NCBI RefSeq assembly: GCF_030622045.1 | Contig: NZ_CP130886.1 | Span: 992,001-1,056,000 of the forward strand | Length of the DNA stretch: 64,000 nt | Reading direction: 5' to 3' | DNA from: Planctellipticum variicoloris | Lineage (GTDB): Bacteria > Planctomycetota > Planctomycetia > Planctomycetales > Planctomycetaceae | In this document: positions 46,098-54,836 of the stretch, piece after piece | Layout: each line of letters starts with the position of its first letter | Numbering within the stretch: the stretch's first letter is position 1 | Translations under genes and position numbers: made by a program | The notes under the pieces: model-generated | Told to the model about the DNA's origin: nothing | Seen by the model: the letters and a program-made list of their open reading frames with translations, nothing else | Database searches by the model: none

Positions 46098-47027
46098 GTG
46101 ACCGAAACCGTTCCCGATTTCACCGTTGTCATCCCGACCTATAATTACGGGGCCTACCTCGAACGCGCCGTCGACTCGGTCCACGCGCAGACCGGCCCCA
46201 CGCGCGAGATCGTGGTCGTCGACGACGGTTCCACGGACGACACCCCGGCGGTCGCCGCCCGGCTCGCCGCAAAAATCACGTACGTCCGCCAGCCGAATGC
46301 CGGAGTCGCCGTCGCCCGCAATGCGGGAATCGAACGCGCTCGCGGCCGCTATATCCTCTTCCTCGACGCCGACGACCGGCTCGCCGACGGCGCCCTGGAA
46401 CACTTTCACCAGGCCGCGATCGAACACCCGGAGGCGGTGACGCTGCTGGGGGGCTATCGCAGCATCGGGATCGACGGCATCCCGGTTCCGAAACGCTCAT
46501 TGCCGCGCATGACGACCCCGACCGAAAACTTCCGCCGCTACGTCTGCCGCGATTTCACGATCGCCAGCGGCATGGCCGCCGTCCGACGGGACGCCCTCGG
46601 CGACATCCGCTTTCCCTCCGGCGTCACCAACGGCGAAGACGTCGTTTTCTTCGGTCAATTGCTGGCCTGGTTTCCCTGCTGGTCATTTCCCGCCGTCGTC
46701 GTCGAAATGTTCGACCACGCCGCCCGCGCGCGGCGTGACTACTCCCGGCACCTGCAGAACGGCACAAAGACCGTCGACGCCCTGTTCCAGCCCGGCGTTC
46801 TGCCGGCGACGGCGTTAAAACTGCGCCCGGTATTTGCCTCGCGCTGGCTGCTGAGCCTGGCCCGCGCCGCCCTGCAGGGAGGCGACCGGAAGACCGCGCG
46901 GGCCTGCTACCTGAAGGTCCTCCGCCAGCGAGGTCAGGATCTGCTGAACCTGAAACAGCTCGGCCGGCTCGTCCGCGCCTGCTGGCCGGGGACAGGCTCT
47001 TTCCCTCGTGAACTTGCACGGGGCTGA
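46098..47027 (+). CDS. Family 2 glycosyltransferase
   Basis: A 309-residue GT-A fold glycosyltransferase. FTVVIPTYNYGAYLERAVDSV at the N-terminus, IVVVDDGSTDDT (nucleotide-binding DDGS) and RYILFLDADDR (metal-binding DxD-like DAD) are diagnostic of GT2. The C-terminal 80 residues contain an amphipathic helical stretch with TPR-like phrasing (QGGDRKTARACYLKVLRQRG). GTG 46098 follows GGAG. The acceptor and donor sugars are not known. It stands alone; no polysaccharide genes surround it. Confidence 0.9.
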   Translation: MTETVPDFTVVIPTYNYGAYLERAVDSVHAQTGPTREIVVVDDGSTDDTPAVAARLAAKITYVRQPNAGVAVARNAGIERARGRYILFLDADDRLADGALEHFHQAAIEHPEAVTLLGGYRSIGIDGIPVPKRSLPRMTTPTENFRRYVCRDFTIASGMAAVRRDALGDIRFPSGVTNGEDVVFFGQLLAWFPCWSFPAVVVEMFDHAARARRDYSRHLQNGTKTVDALFQPGVLPATALKLRPVFASRWLLSLARAALQGGDRKTARACYLKVLRQRGQDLLNLKQLGRLVRACWPGTGSFPRELARG

Positions 47028-47090
47028 GCCAGCGCGGTCGGGGAAGCTTCCAACCAGAGTGGATCCTGGCACGCGAGAAGGATCGAGTAT

Positions 47091-47522
47091 ATGCGCATTT
47101 CAGAGTTCGTCGGCGTGAGAGCCTCGCTTCAATCAACGCTGCCAGGTGTGAGAGTATTACAGAAGCTGCACTGGCGGATGATATTAGTTGGCATTGGGGC
47201 GGCGTTGGCGATGTGTGCATATACCGTGTGCACGCCGGCAGTGTATTGCATAGAGCGTATGGCAGTAACAAGAAGCGAGTGGTCTATTCCGGTGGGAAAC
47301 GAATACCGTCCGGCACTGATCATGATGCAGTGGGTGCCAAGCAGGCACGCGTTTTTGTCTTGGTCGCAAATATGGGGAGTTGACAAGGAGTTCGAGCGGG
47401 CGGAGATGGTGCTGGATATGAAACGGGCGTTTCAGCGTGATCCTCAACGGGCATTGTTCGAGTATGAGCAGAAGTCGATGTGCCAGTTGCCGCCGAAGTC
47501 AGCGAGAATGGTCTTTGACTAG
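47091..47522 (+). CDS. Small single-span membrane protein of unknown function
   Basis: A 143-residue protein with one strong transmembrane helix (MILVGIGAALAMCAYTVC, about residues 30-47) and a soluble C-terminal part with IPVGNEYRPALIMMQWVP and FLSWSQIWGVDKEFERAEMVLDM. AGAAGGA lies 8 nt before ATG 47091, supporting real translation. GC content is clearly lower than in the flanking genes, hinting at recent acquisition. No family is recognised. Confidence 0.5.
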   Translation: MRISEFVGVRASLQSTLPGVRVLQKLHWRMILVGIGAALAMCAYTVCTPAVYCIERMAVTRSEWSIPVGNEYRPALIMMQWVPSRHAFLSWSQIWGVDKEFERAEMVLDMKRAFQRDPQRALFEYEQKSMCQLPPKSARMVFD

Positions 47523-47917
47523 GAGAGCGTCCTCGGGCGATACTAAGAAGCGAATTCGTTACATAACTCGACAATTCCGCGACGTCGCAATGCGACGGGA
47601 ATTTACCGGCGGCAGAGCTTGATCACACCCTCGTGTAGCGCTGCCATACCGCCTGAGCCTGAGCGCCATTCATCCCCCACCAACACCTCCGTGACCCCGT
47701 CAGGGGTCAAAGAGGGTCGCCAGGGGTTGAGGAGCGCTTCGCTCCGACACCGCTGGAATTCGAGCGACCACAACACACCGTCGCCATGTTGATACCAGGC
47801 ATGCCGGACAAAGACACGCCCATCGCAGACTCTGGGACGTGCCACCCAAGCCCACTTCTTCTCCTCACGAACCACCCAGCCACTATCCACTAGCCACTTC
47901 TTCCAGCCTCCCCCGCT
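47523..47917. other. Spacer with half a palindromic repeat
   Basis: Contains at 47814-47847 one arm of the GGTGGCACGCCCAGAG family (ending GGGACGTGCCACCC) and, at about 47873-47907, short words related to the CTAGTGGCTAGTG stretches at 3918 and 57983. Antisense frames here have no recognisable content. Confidence 0.55.
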
Positions 47918-49231
47918 CTAATCCGCCACCGCCAGCACCGTCCACGGGTACTTCACCGAACCCAGCTTGTGCAGCGCCGCTTCCGCCGCCTGTAACTGAC
48001 CCGTCTTCGTCCGGTGCGTCATGATCACCAGCGGCACGACCGGCGTCGGGCTGTCCCCTTCCACCTCCGGCGCTTCCCGCTGAATGACGCTCGCCAGGCT
48101 GATGTTGTTCCGGCCCAGAATATCCGTGATGTCCGCCATCACGTGGGGACGGTCATCCACCGCCAGCCGCAGATAGAACCGGCTCGCAGTCTCTTCGAGC
48201 GGCGCGATCGGGAAGCCGGCGCTCTCGCCCCACAGGTCGAGCCGCGAAAACGTGAGCTGCGCCCGCCCGATCGCCATGTCGATGATGTCCGCCGTCACTG
48301 CCGAGGCGGTCGGATCCTGTCCCGCCCCGCGTCCCGAATACCACACGCTCCCCACGACGTCGCCATCGAGCAGAATCGCGTTGAACGGGCCGTGCGTCAT
48401 CGCCAGCGCCCTGTCCCGGCGGATCAGCGTCGGACGGACGCTCAACTCCAGCCGCCCCTCCACCAGCCGGGCCGACGCCAGCAGCTTGATCGTATAGCCC
48501 AGGTCCCCCGCGTATTCGATATCGGCCTGCTCCAGCTTGTCGATCCCCGAACAGTGGAACTCCGACAGCGGCACCTTCGTGCCGAAGGAGAGCTGGGCCA
48601 GGATCCCCAGCTTCTGCGCGGCGTCCGTCCCGTTCACGTCCAGCGCCGGGTCGGCTTCCGCATAGCCCAGTTCCTGCGCTCCGCGCAGAGCGTCCGCATA
48701 CGTCTGACCCCGCAGCAGCATTTCAGAGAGGATGTAATTGCTGGTGCCGTTCAGAATCGCCTGGATGCCGACGATCTGGTTCGCCGCCATCGACTGCCCG
48801 ACCGCCGCGATGATCGGAATCCCCCCCGCCACTGCGGCCTCAAAGGCGACCGTCCGGCCGAGTTCCCGCGCCAACTGAAAAATCTCGTCGCCATGCTCGC
48901 AGAGCAGCGCCTTGTTCGCGGTCACGACGTCCTTGCCGGCCTTCAGCAGCTCCAGGACGACTTCGCGGGCCGGGTGAATCCCCCCCATCAGCTCAACGGC
49001 GACCTTGATTTCGGGATCGCGAATCACCGCCTGGACATCGTCCGTCAGCACGCCGGCCGGCAACGCCAGATCCCGCGGCTTGCTCAGATCGCGCACGACG
49101 GCCCGCCGGATTACCACCGGTCGGCCGCTCCGCCGCGTAATCCGGTCGGGATGATTCAGCAGAATCTTCGCCACGCCGGTCCCGACGTTGCCGACGCCAA
49201 TCAAACCCAACTGCAGCGGTTCAGCGGACAT
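47918..49231 (-). CDS. hom: Homoserine dehydrogenase
   Basis: A 437-residue enzyme reducing aspartate semialdehyde to homoserine in the threonine/methionine/isoleucine pathway. The N-terminal nucleotide-binding motif GVGNVGTG lies at residues 12-19. The catalytic domain has VTANKALL, the lysine segment of the active site, ILNGTSNYIL and the signature LGYAEADPALDVNGTDAAQKL. A C-terminal ACT domain (about 350-437) suggests feedback control, usually by threonine in this family. It is monocistronic; no thrB/thrC are adjacent. The start at 49231 was chosen over TTG 49243. Confidence 0.95.
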   Translation of the reverse strand: MSAEPLQLGLIGVGNVGTGVAKILLNHPDRITRRSGRPVVIRRAVVRDLSKPRDLALPAGVLTDDVQAVIRDPEIKVAVELMGGIHPAREVVLELLKAGKDVVTANKALLCEHGDEIFQLARELGRTVAFEAAVAGGIPIIAAVGQSMAANQIVGIQAILNGTSNYILSEMLLRGQTYADALRGAQELGYAEADPALDVNGTDAAQKLGILAQLSFGTKVPLSEFHCSGIDKLEQADIEYAGDLGYTIKLLASARLVEGRLELSVRPTLIRRDRALAMTHGPFNAILLDGDVVGSVWYSGRGAGQDPTASAVTADIIDMAIGRAQLTFSRLDLWGESAGFPIAPLEETASRFYLRLAVDDRPHVMADITDILGRNNISLASVIQREAPEVEGDSPTPVVPLVIMTHRTKTGQLQAAEAALHKLGSVKYPWTVLAVAD

Positions 49232-49425
49232 ACGTGTTCTCAAAGTGCAAGTCGGCCCGGATGCGAAGCGGGGCCGAACGTGTTAAGCGGATCGCCAGTC
49301 TGCGGTTGTCCGCTTGCAGCGGACGGCGGGACGTCGCATCCTAGTCGGCCCGCAGACAGCTTGGCAACGGAGGGGAACGCTCTGCGAACGTTCGCAAGGA
49401 GTTCCCCGGCACTCGGAGAAAGATC

Positions 49426-50256
49426 ATGACCGTCACGTTCGGCGAGCCCCGGCGCTTGCAGATCGGTGCGGTGACGTATCTAAACTCGAAACCGCTCGTG
49501 GAGGGCCTCGCCGAGCTCGCGGCCGGGGCCGATCTCCGGCTGGACTACCCCAGCCGGCTGGCGGACGACCTGACCAGCGGCCGGCTCGACGTCGCTCTGA
49601 TTCCCTCAATCGAGTATTTCCGGGGCGACGGCCGGTATGAAGTCGTGTCCGACGCCTGCGTGGCGGCTCGCGGGCCGGTGCTGAGCGTCAAACTCTATAC
49701 CCGCGTTCCCTGGAACGAAATCCGCACGCTGGCGCTCGACGAAGGGTCCCGCACCAGCGCCACGCTGGCCCGCGTCCTCCTGGCCGAACGCTTTGGCGTC
49801 CGGCCGGAACTCCTCCCGTTGCCGCTCAATCGACCGGTCCTGGAGAGTCCCGCCGACGCCCTGGTGATCATCGGCGACCGGGCGATTTCCTCGCCGGAAG
49901 AGCAATTCCGCGACACGTGGGATCTGGGGGAGGAGTGGAATCGCTGGACCGGTTTGCCGTTTGTCTTTGCAATGTGGGTCACCCGGGCCGACTGCGATCT
50001 GGGGCCGGTGGAAGAGGCCCTGTCGCGGGCCCGCGATCTGGGGGTCGAGCGGCTGGAAGCCATCGCCCGCCGGGAGGCTCCGTTGCTGGGACTCAGCCTG
50101 CCGACTACGATTCAATACCTGCGGGAAAACCTGCACTTCGTGCTCGGCGAGCCGGAGCGGAAGGGCCTGCAACTCTTTTATCAGTATGCGTCCCGGTTGG
50201 GACTTGCGCCGTCAGGAGTCGACCTTGTCTGCCGAAGTTGCCCGAGTCCTCGCTAA
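49426..50256 (+). CDS. mqnA: Chorismate dehydratase MqnA
   Basis: A 276-residue first enzyme of the futalosine route to menaquinone, dehydrating chorismate to 3-enolpyruvoylbenzoate. It has the periplasmic-binding-protein-like fold of MqnA/MqnD with the opening LQIGAVTYLNSKPLVEGL, LDVALIPSIEYFR, DEGSRTSATLARVLL and a late FVFAMWVTR. Its stop lies 32 nt inside the next gene, mqnC, so the two are translated as a coupled pair. Confidence 0.93.
   Translation: MTVTFGEPRRLQIGAVTYLNSKPLVEGLAELAAGADLRLDYPSRLADDLTSGRLDVALIPSIEYFRGDGRYEVVSDACVAARGPVLSVKLYTRVPWNEIRTLALDEGSRTSATLARVLLAERFGVRPELLPLPLNRPVLESPADALVIIGDRAISSPEEQFRDTWDLGEEWNRWTGLPFVFAMWVTRADCDLGPVEEALSRARDLGVERLEAIARREAPLLGLSLPTTIQYLRENLHFVLGEPERKGLQLFYQYASRLGLAPSGVDLVCRSCPSPR
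50214..50218 (+). promoter_or_regulatory. Ribosome binding site deciding mqnC start
   Basis: AGGAG 6 nt before TTG 50225, lying inside the 3' end of mqnA. Confidence 0.7.
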
Positions 50257-51391
50257 AGCCGTCGACGGCGAACGCATCAGCACCGACGAATGCCTCACGC
50301 TCCTCCGGTCCCACGATCTGACGGCGATCGGCCACGCCGCGGATCAGGTCACCCGTCGGCTGCATCCCGAGCCGTATCGCACGTACAACATCGACCGGAA
50401 CATCAATTACTCGAACGTCTGCGCGGCGGTCTGCGACTTCTGCGCGTTCTATCGCCCGCTGAAGCACGAAGAGGCGTACGTCCTCTCGACCGAAGAAATC
50501 CTGCACAAGATCGAGGAAACCGTCGGCCTGGGGGGCGACCAGATCCTGATGCAGGGGGGCCTCCACCCGACGCTACCGCTGTCGTGGTACGAAGACCTCC
50601 TGCGGGCCATCAAGCAGGCCTATCCTCAGGTCAACATTCACGGTTTCAGCCCGCCGGAGCTGTTCCATTTCGCCAAAGTCAGCAAGCTCCCGCTCCGCGA
50701 AGTCCTGGAACGGCTCAAAGCGGCCGGTCTGGGAAGTTTGCCGGGAGGAGGCGGCGAGATTCTGGTGGACCGTGTCCGGAAAGAAATCACCCGAGGCAAG
50801 GTCCTCACGGACGACTGGTTGAACGTCCATCGCGTCTGGCACGAACTGGGCGGCAAGTCCAGCGGCACCATGATGTTCGGTCACGTGGAGACGCTCGAAG
50901 ACCGCGTCGAACACCTCGACCGGATCCGCCAGCTCCAGGACGAAACCGGCGGCTTCACCGCCTTCATCTGCTGGACGTTCCAGGCCCCGGAACACGCCCC
51001 CTGGTTCGGCGGCGACCGGGCCGGCGGCGTCGACATGTCGAAAACTCCAGAGGCCGGCGCATTCGAGTATCTGAAGACGCAGGCCATTTCCCGCCTCTAC
51101 CTCGACAATGTCCCCAATATCCAGTCTTCCTGGGTCACGCAGGGAGACAAAATCGGCGGTCTGGCCCTCATGTTCGGCGCGAACGACATGGGGAGCCTGA
51201 TGATCGAGGAAAACGTCGTTGCCCAGGCGGGTACCGTTTACCATCTGACCCTGGAAATGATCCGCAGTCTGATTCGGGATGCGGGATATATTCCCCGGCA
51301 GCGGAACGTCTTCTACGAATACATCGACGAGACCGATCCGCAGGATCTTGCGCCTCGCGCCAGCAGGACCCTCCTGCCGGTGCTGAATTGA
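50225..51391 (+). CDS. mqnC: Cyclic dehypoxanthine futalosine synthase MqnC
   Basis: A 388-residue radical SAM enzyme forming cyclic de-hypoxanthine futalosine in menaquinone synthesis. The cluster motif C66-x3-C70-x2-C73 (CAAVCDFCAFYR) follows the characteristic NINYSNVC. ILMQGGLHPTLPLSWYEDL, the SPPEL / LGSLPGGGGEILVD segments and EASPMFG-like TMMFGHVET come next, then NDMGSLMIEENVV near the end. Start TTG 50225 is supported by AGGAG and overlaps mqnA by 32 nt. MqnB and MqnD are not recognised with certainty in the window. Confidence 0.95.
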   Translation: MSAEVARVLAKAVDGERISTDECLTLLRSHDLTAIGHAADQVTRRLHPEPYRTYNIDRNINYSNVCAAVCDFCAFYRPLKHEEAYVLSTEEILHKIEETVGLGGDQILMQGGLHPTLPLSWYEDLLRAIKQAYPQVNIHGFSPPELFHFAKVSKLPLREVLERLKAAGLGSLPGGGGEILVDRVRKEITRGKVLTDDWLNVHRVWHELGGKSSGTMMFGHVETLEDRVEHLDRIRQLQDETGGFTAFICWTFQAPEHAPWFGGDRAGGVDMSKTPEAGAFEYLKTQAISRLYLDNVPNIQSSWVTQGDKIGGLALMFGANDMGSLMIEENVVAQAGTVYHLTLEMIRSLIRDAGYIPRQRNVFYEYIDETDPQDLAPRASRTLLPVLN

Positions 51392-51553
51392 CCGATTGGC
51401 CCGTTTGACCGGCCCGCGCGACCGGACGGAACGCGGTCCGGATGCTAGACTTGAGAACGCCCGGTATGCACCGACCGCGACCGGGTCGATCCTCTGGTTG
51501 CGAGACCGAGATTCGGAGCCAGCACGCTTCATCCTTAACGGCCTGCCCCGCGC

Positions 51554-52318
51554 ATGATCACCGTCGAACGACTGACGAAGCGTTTCGCGGACCTGCGGCA
51601 GGGGGGCGTCACCGCTCTCGACAACGTGAGCTTCGAGGTCAAACCGGGCGAAATCTTCGGCCTCCTCGGCCCGAACGGCGCCGGCAAGACCACCTGCATG
51701 CGGATCCTGAGCACAGTCCTCAAGCCGACCTCCGGGACGGCGATCGTCGCGGGCTACGATGTGGCCACCCACCCGGCGGAGGTCCGCGGCCAGATCGGTT
51801 TCATGTCCGGCAACACCGGCATCTACGACCGGCTGTCCGCCTGGGAGACGGTGGAGTATTTCGGCCGCCTTTACGGTATCCCCGAGGACCGGTTGCAGGA
51901 GCGGATTACGCACCTGTTCGAGCGGCTGCAGATGACCGAAATCCGCGACATGCTCGGGTCCAAAATGTCGACCGGCATGAAGCAGAAGGTTTCCATCGCG
52001 CGGACCATCGTCCACGACCCGCCGGTCATGATCTTCGACGAGCCGACCAACGGCCTCGACGTGCTGGTCGCCCGCAAAGTGATCGACGAAATCCGCGCGT
52101 TGCGCGACCAGGGGAAATGCATCATCTACTCGACGCACATCATGCGGGAAGTCGAGAAGCTCTGTCACCGGATCGCCATCATCTACAAGGGCCGGATCCT
52201 CGCGATCGGCTCGCTCGACGAACTGCGCGAGCAGCATCAGCGCAACGACCTGGAAGAGCTGTTCTTCGCGCTGGTCGATCGCCACGATCAGGCCGCTGCC
52301 GCCAGTCTGCATCTCTGA
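51554..52318 (+). CDS. ABC exporter ATP-binding protein (NatA-like)
   Basis: A 254-residue ATPase of an ABC-2 exporter. Walker A GPNGAGKT is at residues 39-46, and the Q-loop region is [16 protein letters not shown]. The signature motif appears as MSTGMKQK, the NatA-style variant of LSGGQ. Walker B is [12 protein letters not shown] and the switch histidine STHIMRE. In NatA-type systems these proteins drive extrusion of Na+ or other small cargo. The permease partner begins 58 nt downstream, so the two are one operon. Confidence 0.92.
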   Translation: MITVERLTKRFADLRQGGVTALDNVSFEVKPGEIFGLLGPNGAGKTTCMRILSTVLKPTSGTAIVAGYDVATHPAEVRGQIGFMSGNTGIYDRLSAWETVEYFGRLYGIPEDRLQERITHLFERLQMTEIRDMLGSKMSTGMKQKVSIARTIVHDPPVMIFDEPTNGLDVLVARKVIDEIRALRDQGKCIIYSTHIMREVEKLCHRIAIIYKGRILAIGSLDELREQHQRNDLEELFFALVDRHDQAAAASLHL

Positions 52319-52376
52319 AGGGTCGACCCGTAGCGTTTTGCGATTGAGAACACATGCCCTCTGATAGCGCCGCCGC

Positions 52377-54716
52377 ATGAACTGGATCAACGTCCTGATC
52401 GTCTTTCAGCGAGAGGTCCTGGATCAGCTCCGCGACCGGCGGACGCTGTTCATGGTGGCTGTGCTGCCGTTGCTGCTGTATCCGATCCTCGGCATCGGCA
52501 TGGTGCAGATGATGCTGCTCTTCTCCGAGCAGCCCCGGACCGTCGTCGTGCTGGGGACCGCCGAACTGCCGCCCTCGGGGCCTTTGCTGCTCGAAGACGG
52601 GCACTTCGTGCGCGATCTGTTCCGGACGGCCGACGACGCCGACAAACTGGCCGTCGTGGACGATCAGCCGCCGATTAAAGACTCCGACTCAGATCGGGCA
52701 ACGCTCCTCAAGACCGCCCGGACGCTGGCGGACCGGTTGCTCAAGCTTCGCACGCACGAGCTGCCCGAGCTCCGGAAACAGGGGACTCTGCCGCCGGAGA
52801 TTCGCGAGCAGCACCTGAACGACGCGCTCGGCGCCAGCGGGATGCAGGTGCTGGTCGTCTTTCCGCCCGGCTTCCAGCAGCATCTGGAGCAACGCCGCCG
52901 GCAGCTTGAGAATCGCGAGCTGACTTCCGATGAGTTTCCGCGTCCGCTGGTCGTCTACAACAGCGCCGACGAGAAGTCGCAGATTGCCTATACCCGCGTC
53001 AGCGACGCGCTGCGAAGCTGGGAAAAGCGCGTGCTCCGCAGCGAGCTGAAGGCGGGAGGGCTCCCGGAAAACCTTCCCAGTCCGGTCGACGCCGACGTCC
53101 TGGACCTCGCCGATCAGGTGCAGCTCTCCGCCAATGTCTGGAGCAAGCTCTTCCCGGCCCTCCTGGTCATCATGGCGCTGACGGGAGCGTTTTACCCCGC
53201 GATTGACGTCGTCGCCGGCGAAAAAGAACGCGGCACGATGGAGACGCTGCTGATCAGTCCCGCTTCGCGCACCGAGATCGTGCTGGGAAAATTCCTGACG
53301 GTGCTCCTCTTCAGCATCTCGACGGCGGTCCTGAATCTGCTCAGCCTCGGCGGGACCGGCAAATATATGGTCTCGCTCGCCGGTACCGGCCGGGGTGTCG
53401 CCTCCCGCCTGGGGGACCTGTCCCTGCCCCCGGTGAGCAGCATCGCCTGGGTTCTCGTGATGCTGCTCCCCCTCGCGGCGCTCTTCAGCGCACTTTGCCT
53501 GGCGCTGGCGACCTTCGCCCGCAGCAACAAGGAAGGGCAGTACTATCTGACGCCGGTGCTGATGGTGACGATGGGTCTCACCGTGTTCTGCCTGTCGCCG
53601 GGGGTCGAGCTGGAGCCGTTCTACAGCGTGATGCCGGTTATGGGGCCGTCGCTGCTGCTGAAGGAACTGCTGCGCAGTTCGGGGAACATCGGCGAGCTGT
53701 CGCTGTTTGCGATTCCCGTGCTGATCTCCTCGGTCGGCTACGCCGCCCTGGCCCTCTGGTGGGCGATCGACCAGTTCGGGCGTGAAGATGTGCTGTTCCG
53801 CGAGGCCGAGCGGTTCGATCTCCGGCTCTGGATCGTGCATCTGTTTCGCGATAAAGAGCTGACGCCGTCGTTTGCCGAGGGGATGTTCTGCTTTATCGCC
53901 ATCATGCTGCTGCAGTTCGCCGCGATGAAGTTCATGCAGGCCCCGCTGCAGGGAGTGACCGCCGCCAGCCGTTCGACGGCGATGATGCAACTGCTGATGA
54001 TCCAGCAGCTCGTCATCATCGCGACGCCGGCCCTGATGATGGGGGTCATGCTGACCAGCAGCATTCGGGCGACGTTCCGGCTGCGCTGGCCGAGATCGAT
54101 CGAACTGGCGGCCGCGCTGGCGCTGCCGGTGGTGCTGCACCCGGTCGTTCTGACTCTGGCGGGACTGATTCAGGGGTTCTTCCCGCCGTTGCCGCCGGCA
54201 GTCGTCGAGGCGCTCGGGAGCATGACGGACGACAGTCAGCCGTTGTGGCTGGTGCTGCTGGCCTTCGCCGGGGCGCCGGCCCTCTGCGAGGAGATCGCGT
54301 TCCGGGGCTTCATTCTGAGCGGCTTCTGCCGCGGCGGCCGGATCTATATTGCGATGGTGTTCAGCAGCCTGGCGTTCGGCGTGATGCATCTGATCCCGCA
54401 GCAGGTTTTCAACGCCTCTCTGCTGGGGCTGGTGCTGGGGCTGATGTGCATCCGCAGCCGGAGCCTGGTTCCGGGCATCGCGTTTCACTTCGTGTTCAAC
54501 GGGCTGGAGGTCGTGCGGAACCGCTACGGTGCGCAGCTCCCGGCGGGGGGGGGCTGGGACTACGTCTGGAAGGTCGAGGAGGGGAGTCTGGTCTACCAGC
54601 CCCTGCTGGTCCTGACGTGCCTGGCGGCGGGAACGGCGCTGATCGTCTGGTGGTGGAGGCAGCCTTCGCCGGGGAAGATTCCGGTGCGCGGGGAGCGATT
54701 AGCGAGCAGGGAGTAG
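52377..54716 (+). CDS. ABC-2 permease (NatB-like) fused to CPBP intramembrane protease
   Basis: A 779-residue membrane protein. The N-terminal 470 residues form an ABC-2 type permease. TM1 (TLFMVAVLPLLLYPILGIGMVQMML) is followed by a large extracytoplasmic segment rich in charged helices. A block of transmembrane helices from about residue 258 comes next, including LLVIMALTGAFYPAIDVVAGEKERGTME. The C-terminal 240 residues carry the CPBP/CAAX-protease hallmarks: EEIAFR with E638-E639 and R643, FGVMH, and HFVFN near the end. The fusion partners are translated as one chain and pair with the NatA-like ATPase upstream. The protease may process the cargo or a peptide (inference). Confidence 0.88.
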   Translation: MNWINVLIVFQREVLDQLRDRRTLFMVAVLPLLLYPILGIGMVQMMLLFSEQPRTVVVLGTAELPPSGPLLLEDGHFVRDLFRTADDADKLAVVDDQPPIKDSDSDRATLLKTARTLADRLLKLRTHELPELRKQGTLPPEIREQHLNDALGASGMQVLVVFPPGFQQHLEQRRRQLENRELTSDEFPRPLVVYNSADEKSQIAYTRVSDALRSWEKRVLRSELKAGGLPENLPSPVDADVLDLADQVQLSANVWSKLFPALLVIMALTGAFYPAIDVVAGEKERGTMETLLISPASRTEIVLGKFLTVLLFSISTAVLNLLSLGGTGKYMVSLAGTGRGVASRLGDLSLPPVSSIAWVLVMLLPLAALFSALCLALATFARSNKEGQYYLTPVLMVTMGLTVFCLSPGVELEPFYSVMPVMGPSLLLKELLRSSGNIGELSLFAIPVLISSVGYAALALWWAIDQFGREDVLFREAERFDLRLWIVHLFRDKELTPSFAEGMFCFIAIMLLQFAAMKFMQAPLQGVTAASRSTAMMQLLMIQQLVIIATPALMMGVMLTSSIRATFRLRWPRSIELAAALALPVVLHPVVLTLAGLIQGFFPPLPPAVVEALGSMTDDSQPLWLVLLAFAGAPALCEEIAFRGFILSGFCRGGRIYIAMVFSSLAFGVMHLIPQQVFNASLLGLVLGLMCIRSRSLVPGIAFHFVFNGLEVVRNRYGAQLPAGGGWDYVWKVEEGSLVYQPLLVLTCLAAGTALIVWWWRQPSPGKIPVRGERLASRE

Positions 54717-54836
54717 CCGGAGGGGAGGGGGGATGATCGCTGATTGACTCGGCCCCATATTGTGGTGGACCGCCGTTGCGCGATTGCGGTACGATACACC
54801 TATCCCAGTGGACATCCTCTGCCGATAAGGACCGCC

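Noticed and set aside
47603-47890. Open frame on the minus strand in the spacer before hom
   Set aside because: It runs through a palindromic repeat arm and has no ribosome site or family pattern.
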